Source of the DNA: Oscheius sp. JU75
Taxonomy: Eukaryota > Nematoda > Chromadorea > Rhabditida > Rhabditidae
DNA: 64,000 bases
Direction of reading: 5' to 3'
NCBI GenBank assembly: GCA_037178855.1
Contig: JASJZC010000005.1
Location: forward strand, 2,356,001-2,420,000
This document shows positions 56,565 through 64,000 of this stretch, piece by piece (the stretch's first letter is position 1; each line of letters begins with the position of its first letter). The notes under the pieces were generated by a model. That model saw nothing but the letters and a program-made list of their open reading frames with translations. It was not told the origin of the DNA and searched no databases. The translations under genes and the position numbers were made by a program.

Positions 56565-58247
56565 TTAGACTGCTCCTTGGAGGGCACTTCCGAGCTGGTG
56601 GAAGATGTTGCGTGTCTGGAGAAGACCCTCTGCCGAATTCTGACCAAGCAGCTGACTAGCCGAGTTGACCACAAGACGCATAGTCTCCCTCAGTTTTCGG
56701 ACCTGTTCATTGGCCTCCCGAAGAGCATCTTCCAGTTCCACGGTTCGTGTTCGCTGAGAATCGCAGCCGTCACATTTCGAAACCAACTCGGACATTGAAG
56801 ACGGCTTCTGAGGGCTGAAATGACTAAGATTTTCCGAAAAGGTTCGTGTTTCTATCCAATTGTTTCCAGCAGGTTGGAACGAGCTGCTGTTATGGTGACT
56901 GACTCTCGCGCACTTCTTTGCGGCTGGACAAACACCGGATTAGGACCTACTAACGGCGTGAGGCTTTCTTTTTCATATGTTCGCTCAGGTCTAACTATGA
57001 AATAAGACGGGAAAACAAGGAAAAAACTGAAAACTAGCCTCGGAGCACAAGAGCTGAGTGTAGAGGAGCTGTCACAAACACTGCCCGGATTCGTCGACGA
57101 CTCTTCTGTCTTGATTGGAGCGAGTCCGGGAGAAATTATCGGTTTGGTCTCGACAGCCGTGTTATGACTCATATGGGTCGTATACATGTGAAGGGCGAAG
57201 ATTTGCTGGTTTGGGAAGTGCTGACTACAGAGAAGACAGAACAGTGGCGAGGGAGTTGGAGCCACTGGCTGTGGTGTCAAAAGCGCAGAGATGGCTCGTT
57301 GTTGGGCAAGAAGTTGGGCCATCTAAACGTGTTCAGTTTCCTCTCTCTCTCCCATCCAGTTTACCTTTTCCATGTGCTCCGAAGAGAAGAGAGGAGAAGC
57401 TGGTAGGAAAGAGAAGCCGGACGACTGCTGGCAAGGAGCAGATGGCGTCATCGAGGGAGAACGAGCTCGACCCTTGCATTTCAGGCCATGCTCGTCGAGA
57501 GAGACCTGTCGCTGGAAGGAACGACCACATGTCTGGCAGGTGAATCCGCGCTCGGCATGAATCTTCATGTGTCGATTGAGATCGAACTTGAAGATGAAGG
57601 TCTTCTGGCAGAGATGACACTGATGAGGTCGACCACCGGAATGGATCATCAGATGTTGGGTTAGATGACCCTTCTGAAACTGACAATAGACTCGAAAAAG
57701 GGTAGTCTTGCCTGAAAGAAAGCCTTGTTACAGTGCTGACAGACATGACTCCGCTGTCCTGTATGCCACATCCAGTGTTTCTTCAGGAGCTGACGTGTAC
57801 CAAACTCTTTCCCGCACTGGGTACACTGAATCTTCTTGTCCTTCTTTAAAAGATATTCCTACCTTATGTGGCTGCTCCCCGCTATGAATCCTCATATGGG
57901 TGGAGAGTTCTCGCTTGACAGCAAAAACTGCCTGACAAGTTGGACAAGTGTAGTGTGGCTTGTCCCGATGAATCAGACTGTAGTGGATGCTCAGCTGACT
58001 CTGTTCCTCGAAGACTGACTGACAGTAGCGACAGGTTAAAGTCGGGACCTCGTCGTCCGCCTGAGAGTCCCCGGAACTGCTCGGTGAGTGTTGCTGCGGC
58101 ATCTCCGAGTCCTGAAAGAGACTCTTATAATATACGCTGGCCAGTATATACCTCTGACTGTTCAGAATGATGATCGCTGACATGATGTTCCAAGAGTTCT
58201 ACAGAAGTGAAGGTCTCGAGACATTCGCGACAATCGAATGTGTCCAT
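56565..58247 (-). CDS. Multi-C2H2 zinc-finger transcription factor with C-terminal coiled coil
   Basis: The model starts MDTFDCRECLETFTSVELLE at 58247, directly after a TTTTCAG acceptor. Fingers follow in order: CRECLETF, CRYCQSVFEEQSQLSIHYSLIH, CPTCQAVFAVKRELSTHMRIH, CTQCGKEFGTRQLLKKHWMWH, CQHCNKAFFQKGHLTQHLMIH, CHLCQKTFIFKFDLNRHMKIH, CQTCGRSFQRQVSLDEHGLKC (last ligand Cys), and a later CLLCSQHFPNQQIFALHMYTTH. Between and after the fingers are Ser/Thr/Pro-rich stretches with a possible SUMO site (PIKTEE), and the C-terminus is a short coiled coil (VELEDALREANEQVRKLRETM). It is a probable sequence-specific DNA-binding regulator. I cannot assign an orthologue. Confidence 0.85.
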
Positions 58248-60894
58248 CTGAAAACCTCAAATTGGGAGAAGGAAGTTGGAAAAGAGTTTACGAGAGAGAG
58301 GAAGCATGTACGTGTACTCTCTTAAGCCAGGATCATGGCACAGAATAAACTGGCGGTCTGATTGAGCTCAGATGTGCCGCCGCCGAATGCGAGAGAGGGA
58401 AAAGGGAGTGTCTTTGCCTCCTTATTCTGACTGTTTTGAGGTCAAGCGAGGCTGCGCGGCAAACATGCCACCGTCTTGTTAGCTGGACAGAGCTGCCGAT
58501 GCACACACAAAAGGAAGAAGAGAAGGGATCTGGTCGAAGGGAAAGAGGGAAACGAAAACCTGGGAGGAGGACAGATTAGTTCATTTCCTATCTTCTTTTT
58601 ATCCCCGAGATTGGTTCTAGGCATTCTGACTGTCTTCCTTCTTTTGCAAATGACAGAAAGTTCACTCGAGTTGAGACTAAAAATCTTACTCTCGTAGATT
58701 AATCAGACAACTTTCGAAGATCATGACAAACTCTTGTTCGAGACAGTAGCCATGAGGTCAAGCCTCGCTAGCAAACAGCGGTCGGGCTAGAGAGATAGAG
58801 GCACTGAAGTAGTGGTTGGCTATCGGAAAAAGATTCAGAACTCTCTGTGAATCAGTCGGTCGGCTCCCCTTTCAGGATCGAGCTATCCGATGAACCCTTT
58901 GAAGTGCCAGACCATACTCTCTCTACGCCAACTGTTGCATTGTGAGTAATCGCAGCTGTGAGTAAAGAAGGACAGCCGCCAGTCTGATCTCATGCACAAG
59001 AACACATGGTTCTGATTCGAAGAACGGAGAGAGAGAGTCAAGGATCTAAATGAATCTGATGAAGGACACCCTGTTCATCTGACAGGTCTCTGCACAGTGA
59101 AGGAGTCAAAATTTTCAGGCCGGTAACAAGGACAAACCGGGTTTGAGAACGAAACCCATTAGCCAGAAAGGGTGAAGAAGACAAAATGTATGAGACACAT
59201 TTTGATAGCTCGACCAGTTGCTGCTGACTGGACGGGATGAGTCAATCAGGTGAGGATTGAAAGAACTTGCAGGAAGGCAGTTCGTGACGTACTGGTAAGG
59301 CTGTGAGGGGGTAAAAGTTGAAAGCGGATAGGGCGCATGCGAGGACGGGGGCCCGCAACACTCAAATAGAAAAGCAAGAGTAAACAGGAGTCAGCACGGA
59401 CGTGAGGCTCTGACTCCGTGATCGGTAATGGCCAGCAGCAAGAAAGAGAGTGACCCCACACACGGGGGGCAACAGTTGGACACATGTGCCGTCGGTTGGC
59501 CTGCCTGGCGCAGAGGGTGGTACGGACATCCAACTGGCTCAGATGGGAGAGCACTCACCAGTCTGTCCCCCAGGAAAAAACTATATGAGAGCCGTAAGTC
59601 GCAAGCAGTCTCCACGCTGTTCAAGATGGAGGGCTGGCTCGCGAAGCCGAATTATGTCTCTGAACTCCCACATAATTCCGCGGGCGATTAGTAGACTCTC
59701 TGTATTTTGAACAGGAGCATGTCATGAGTCATATAATAACCTTCTAGAGAGAGAACGTTACGTTTCGATCACGGAAGACGGAATAGATATGGGACAGTCG
59801 CATCAAAGAACACATTAGGGAGTGAGGCCTTGGTACCTGTTTCTCAATTCAAAAGGGCCTGGGATAGTTCCGGAAAGAAGATATGGGAAGAAATGAATTC
59901 AGATGAGTTTCAACACGAGATGAAAATAGAACTGCAAAAACTGTTGGTACGGATTCTTTCAACCCGTTCCCTACCTAAGCTCACAGCTGAACCGATGGTA
60001 TTCGCTCTGACTACAGGTATTTTATTGCTGTTAAAGTTTCGGACTATACCCCGAAGTAAACTGACTTGAACATGAAACTCTAAGGTATCGGTCTTCCTGG
60101 CGATTTCCGTATAACTTTCGGGCCGGCGAATTGGTCTTCTAACCCATAACTTTCAGACACTGGCCGGTATTCTGGTTTGAATATAGAGAAACACACATGG
60201 TAGTCGAGTCGAAAAGTGGCTCGTCCAGATATACAATGCCAGCTGAGCATGAGCCTGACCTCCCACCAGGAGAGCGGTATTCTGTGACACACAAAAAAAC
60301 GGGAGGTAGCAACTGGTGGCCAGACGGGGGGACTGACCAAAGGCGGAAGCGCGTGTGCTGCTGCTGCTCGCCGTCAAACAGTAGACCGACAAACACGAAG
60401 AAAACTCGGGGGGAGACGGTAGAAAAGCTCTGTACAACACGACGAATAGAGTTTAACACATCTTCTCTTTTGTTTGTCATGTCGTGCCATGGCTTCGCAG
60501 CAGGCGTGCCTCCTGCGCAGAGCCGTAAACAGCGAGTTGGAGCTTCGACGGGTCACATGTCAGAGAACGATCTGCGCTGTAAACTCAGAAGCTGTTGACC
60601 TCTTGGACGACACATGGTCGCCACGGGTTCCCTGCGCCCACATGGCCACGGAATGAGACTAATGGCAAGGACAATTTGTCAGAGTTTATTCGCGGGCGAA
60701 AGACTATACCAGTAGTAATGGGTTTCGGAAGGAGGTGGCGATCTCAGCTCGTCTTCTTGCTGGAAATATGGCTGTTGCAAGAGAAACAGAAAGAATTCAG
60801 AGGGTGCACCAACTCATAAAGCCTGCAGGCTGCGTATCGACAACTTTAATCTGTTTTACGAGTTGGTGCACACGCCAAACTTCTGAATCCAAGC
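58248..60894. other. Longest intergenic region of the window (2.6 kb)
   Basis: No exon with homology and consistent splice signals was found on either strand. It contains an inverted repeat at 60804-60871 next to the end of the ShKT gene. It may carry regulatory DNA for the zinc-finger gene. Confidence 0.4.
60804..60871. repeat. 17-bp inverted repeat beside the ShKT gene 3' end
   Basis: GTGCACCAACTCATAAA at 60804-60820 is inverted with one mismatch at 60855-60871, with a 34-nt loop. It begins 24 bp past the stop of the minus-strand ShKT gene and would form a hairpin in its 3' UTR. Confidence 0.8.
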
Positions 60895-62385
60895 CTACCT
60901 TTGAAGGAAAGGCGACTGCATGTAATACTGTGGCTGTTTACAGAAGCCACAGCTTCTCGCACAGTACAGCCGGAGCAATTCGCCGTCAGCACTATTACAG
61001 AGTCCTCCCTCGGCCAAATGCGAACATGTCTCAAGCTCATCCCGACAGACCGAAACCGAATCGGCCAGCGAAGGTGGCAAAGAGCACATCTGGCAGGAAC
61101 GGGGACAGTATTCGGCCGCTGCCGCCAGACGACATCCGCCCGCATGGCGAACAGCCTCGCAGTCCACTTTTATCGAGTCGAAGCATTGGAGACCTGAGCT
61201 TCTATTGTCCTGGAAGAAAGAAAGACTCTTTACCATCACAGTTCCGACAGCGGACAGGGCAGAGTTTCAGATAGAAGCCAGGTCGAGCCAGACAAGCCTC
61301 CTCGGTAATCTTACTACATGTTCCCGGGTCCCGATCTCGGCATCCCAGCAGAGAGACGAGGGCTTTAAGGTGTTTGTCCGAAGGATAGGTCTGTTCTACT
61401 GCCGATGGCGGAAAGAACCCTCGGACTGGAGCTCGCCGGATGTCTCCCATCGGATAATAGCCAGTCTGCTGAGGTGCCCAGTACGGCGGTCTGAAAAAAG
61501 GTTACAGTATCCGGAGGGTCATTCTTAAACTGCGAGTGGTTGTTGTGCTGGTCACTTGAGAGGACAGCTGCCAGCCAGAGTCGCGCACACAAAAAGCGGC
61601 CATGCCAGCCAGCTCACCTAATCGGTTCGGGCTGAGGTAGTTCGGGCAGAAAGACAGGAGTTACAGCAGGGTAGATTGGCTGAATTGGAACCGGTGGAGA
61701 GACATCTTCAATACGATTCGAGGACACGACTGGAGCTTTTGTGGGAGAACGACGGAGCGAGTTCTCGGTTCTGAAACATCTGCTTACAAAGGCTGTTCAA
61801 TTGTACCCGGGGCAAGAACATCGTTTTTCGAGATCATCGCGGCCTTTTTGATCTTTCCGATGTTCTGCAAAGCCCTTGATATGTAAGTCTACAACTTTGC
61901 ACAACATCAGAAGTTTCAAATGCGCCGTCCTGACTCCGAAAAGACGACGTACGCATTGCGCATTCTTGAAGAGGACGAGTCTCTGCCTTTTTCAGCTGAC
62001 TACATCATGCAAGACCTACTCAATCTCTGGTGGTATGATCAGAGGTGTGCTGGCAGGAATCTCCGTAGTGGTCGTGCTCTTTTTCTTGTTCGGTCGACAA
62101 ACTCCACACAGGATGGGGCAATAATCGCGGAGCATGGCATCACATTCTCCCTTCCTGTCCTCAGAGCAAGTCACGAATTTTGAGTTTTCACATGTTTCTG
62201 TCTGTTCTATTAGAGTGGATTGACCCAGAAATACCTGTACAGTTTCCGCACGTCTTCTTGCAAAACTCCCTAGCATAACCTGGCCTAACAGAACAGTCGT
62301 TCAGATTACAGTAGGGACTTCGATCCAGACAGTCAGCCAAAGTGTGAATGGGAAGCAGGAGGATGAGAGGAAGTACGAACAACAT
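60895..62385 (-). CDS. Secreted protein with five ShKT domains
   Basis: The ATG at 62385 gives a signal peptide (LFVLPLILLLPIHTLA). ShKT-type six-cysteine domains follow: DCLDRSPYCNLNDC..CGNC, ETCENSKFVTCSEDRKGECD..CGVC, a Pro-rich linker (PPVPIQPIYPAVTPVFLPEL), then GCRDRDPGTCSKITEEAC..CRNC, DCEAVRHAGGCRLAAAAEYC..CQMC and VCRDELETCSHLAEGGLC..CGFC, with a short tail ending SPFLQR. ShKT modules are named after a sea-anemone peptide but in nematodes are common extracellular modules of cuticle, mucin-like and secreted proteins; no toxin function is implied. About six exons; the intron between domains 2 and 3 contains an F-box-like remnant on the other strand. Confidence 0.87.
61860..61930 (+). 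pseudogene. F-box-gene fragment inside ShKT intron
   Basis: The stretch around TCTACAACTTTGCACAACAT closely matches the one at 62755-62795 (TCTACAACTTTGCAGAACAT), which encodes the end of an F-box-like domain. Here the frame carries a stop (TAA) just before VYNFAQHQKF. It lies opposite to the ShKT gene, inside its intron. Confidence 0.6.
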
Positions 62386-62654
62386 TTGGACAAATGTGGC
62401 GCGTGAAGGATACGAGTGGAGGAAAGGCGATACATCGCGGGAAGAAGAGTCGCTCGCAAACAATACTTCTGTACTTCGAGCACTTTGAGAGGGGGCTGAA
62501 TTATTATTTCTTCCGAGATTCAGAATAAAGGAATTGTTTGGAAGGTTGTAGTGAGGAAAGTACATAAACTCCTTGAATTAACATTTTTCTTCGCTAACTC
62601 GTCCCCCTTTTCAGTTAAGTATTCATCTCGAGATCAGGACGACCAGCAAGCCAG

Positions 62655-62793
62655 GATGCTTGACATCTTTCTTCTGCCCGATGTCCTGTCCCAGATCCTC
62701 AAGTTCGTCGATCTTCTCACGCTGAGGAATCTGATACTGACCACTCGACACATTGATATTCTCTACAACTTTGCAGAACATCGGAAATTTTAA
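62655..62793 (+). pseudogene. F-box-like ORF, truncated
   Basis: From the ATG at 62655 the 46-codon ORF reads LDIFLLPDVLSQILKFVDL then LTLRNLILTTRHIDILYNF, a recognisable F-box (LP..VL..IL.FVDL..L..L..T.RHI), ending with TAA after EHRKF. F-box proteins link substrates to SCF ubiquitin ligases and are hugely expanded in nematodes; here the substrate-binding part is missing. An acceptor (CCTTTTCAG) precedes it. It may be a remnant, or the first exon of a gene whose later exons were lost to the repeats downstream. Confidence 0.55.
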
Positions 62794-62844
62794 AAAAATC
62801 GTCTTTACGAAAAACGCGAGTACGTGATCGCGTATTTCTTACGT

Positions 62845-62956
62845 GAGGGGTGCTACCGTAATCTTTATTTTTCAATTGCCCCGTTTCAGTGCGCTTGTAA
62901 TAGAGGATGCGTTTATATTAGAGGAGTGCTTATAACAGAGGTTTTACGGTAATATT
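62845..62956. repeat. Repeat with three diverged units and inverted ends
   Basis: Three consecutive related units (TTGTAATAGAGGATGCG, TTTATATTAGAGGAGTGC, TTATAACAGAGG) are bracketed by TACCGTAAT near 62853 and the inverse TTACGGTAAT near 62945. This looks like the end of a MITE-type element. Confidence 0.55.
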
Positions 62957-63129
62957 AAAAGAAATACAGTACTTTTAAAAGATCACTTCACAAATAGGAC
63001 GCACAACGAAGCAGACTTCGAAACCAAGCAGAATCACATTGGGACAAAATCGGACAAGCAAAAAAAAACATTGAACACAATGATTCATATGTACTCATGT
63101 CTAAAAAAAAAAGTTGTTCAAAAAGCCAA

Positions 63130-64000
63130 CCGAAGCAATAATTCATTATTCAACAACAAGGTACATGAAAAATGGATCAGCCGATGGAATCCGCGTTCTT
63201 TTAGATGACCTTGAAAAACTGATCAGGCATGCTATTGACCAGGTCCAGGAGAGTTGTTGGCGGGATGCTGTTCGAGGCGCGTTGGATCTCCTGACAAAAC
63301 TCGAGAACAAGCAGGCCAGCATATTGATATTATTAGCAGGTTTCCGCAGCACTGTTCCATTGCTCACATGACACGGGGCATTGTCTTGAACGAGTGTGTA
63401 TCCATTTCCCTACGCTACCCAAATCATGATGCCGCCACTTCCGAACTTCGGCAGCCGAACAGCCGGCTTGCGGCTGTCTCTTCAGTAGCCGCGGTCTCCG
63501 TCAGGGCCATCCAGAGTCCAACTCTCCTCGTCCGAGAACACAAGCTGCAAAAACTAACAGAAAACCTTAGCGACTAACCTTGTGCCCTTGCGTGGCCATG
63601 TTATTCCTAGCAGAAGCTACACGGTTCACCTTGTGCTGTGCGTTGAGATTAGGAGCAAGCAATTTCAGTTCCCGATTGATGTACGGTACAGAATGGACAG
63701 CTCGGAGGACGGTCGTCTTGTGAACATCAAGACGCAGATCAGCTTTAATCTGATTGCAGCTGTTAGAGGAACTCAAAGCGAGGCGTCCAGTGGGGCGAAG
63801 AGCCCGATTTTCTCGGGGCGTCCAGAACCGGCTTGTTTTCGTAGTTCAGATTGCTCAAGAAACATCCAATAGAGCTCGTTTCTTTTCAACTGCTTCGCAA
63901 TTTGGATGCCCGAATGTCCAGTAATCTTCAGAGCACGAATGGAGGTATGTTCCTCAAGTGAGGCGATAAGTCGACGGAATGATGACGAAGGAGAGTAACA
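63130..64000 (-). pseudogene. Decayed Tc3-like (Tc1/mariner) transposase
   Basis: On the minus strand the order is: bipartite HTH remains (ALKITGHSGIQIAKQLK; SNSCNQIKADLRLDVHKTTV), NLNAQHKVNRVASARNNMAT, then the first catalytic aspartate region LVFSDEESWTLDGPDGDRGY, an in-frame stop where W is expected, KFGSGGIMIWVA, a second stop, the second aspartate in QDNAPCHVSN, a gap with frame change where the third catalytic residue region should be, and the family's end TLLDLVNSMPDQFFKVI. Stops and a deletion make it non-functional. The similarity is to Tc3 of C. elegans. It continues to or beyond the window edge; terminal repeats were not found. Confidence 0.82.

Noticed and set aside
59246-59710. 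Overlapping ORFs of about 80-100 codons on both strands
   Set aside because: Composition looks like chance reading of GC-richer noncoding DNA; no domain or splice support.

Overview
This window is nuclear DNA from an intron-rich, gene-dense animal, almost certainly a nematode. Most introns are about 35-60 nt with T-rich acceptors ending TTTCAG. Many start codons sit directly behind such an acceptor, as expected for spliced-leader trans-splicing, and same-strand genes are only 140-280 bp apart. The gene content agrees: an Ortholog of CED-2, a nuclear receptor with the divergent nematode P-box, a multi-ShKT secreted protein, and the tandem U2AF35 / RRM-cyclophilin / SF1 cluster known as an operon in Caenorhabditis elegans. 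Presence of PrimPol argues against Caenorhabditis itself. I cannot name the species.

Layout. 1-3.8 kb (minus): TSSK-like kinase (cut by the window edge), OTUD5-type deubiquitinase, YPEL5-type yippee protein. 5-6.7 kb (plus): ZIP zinc transporter. 6.8-9.9 kb (minus): cysteine-rich secreted protein and SPSB3-like SPRY protein. 11-13 kb (plus): PrimPol. 13.4-14.7 kb (minus): intronless secreted protein. 15.5 kb: small unknown protein. 16.5-17.5 kb (minus): TTBK/CK1-type kinase. 17.8-19.5 kb (plus): FAXDC2-like hydroxylase, followed by a MITE with 8-bp target duplications. 20.6-27 kb (plus): ANKRD28/44/52-like ankyrin protein and ZFAND4-like UBL-AN1 protein. 27-33.8 kb (minus): telomerase reverse transcriptase directly downstream of a RIG-I-like (DRH) helicase. 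34-40.8 kb (plus): Nup155 with a C2H2 gene nested on the other strand of one intron. 41.7-44.7 kb (plus): ced-2/CRK and CCDC137. 45-47.2 kb (minus): nuclear hormone receptor. 49.4-55 kb (minus): SF1, cyclophilin E, U2AF35. 55.7 kb: small unknown protein. 56.6-58.2 kb (minus): multi-C2H2 factor. 60.9-62.4 kb (minus): five-ShKT secreted protein. 62.6-64 kb: F-box-like remnant and decayed Tc3-like transposase.

The strongest systems-level signals are two probable operons. One is the conserved U2AF35-cyclophilin-SF1 splicing operon. The other is an apparent dsRNA-sensor helicase / telomerase operon with a 205-bp gap containing a polyadenylation signal and an acceptor touching the TERT start codon. 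Several introns carry tRNA-derived SINE-like insertions, three of them inside TERT. All exon models were joined by eye from splice signals and homology; individual splice sites may be off, and gene coordinates run from start codon to stop codon including introns.
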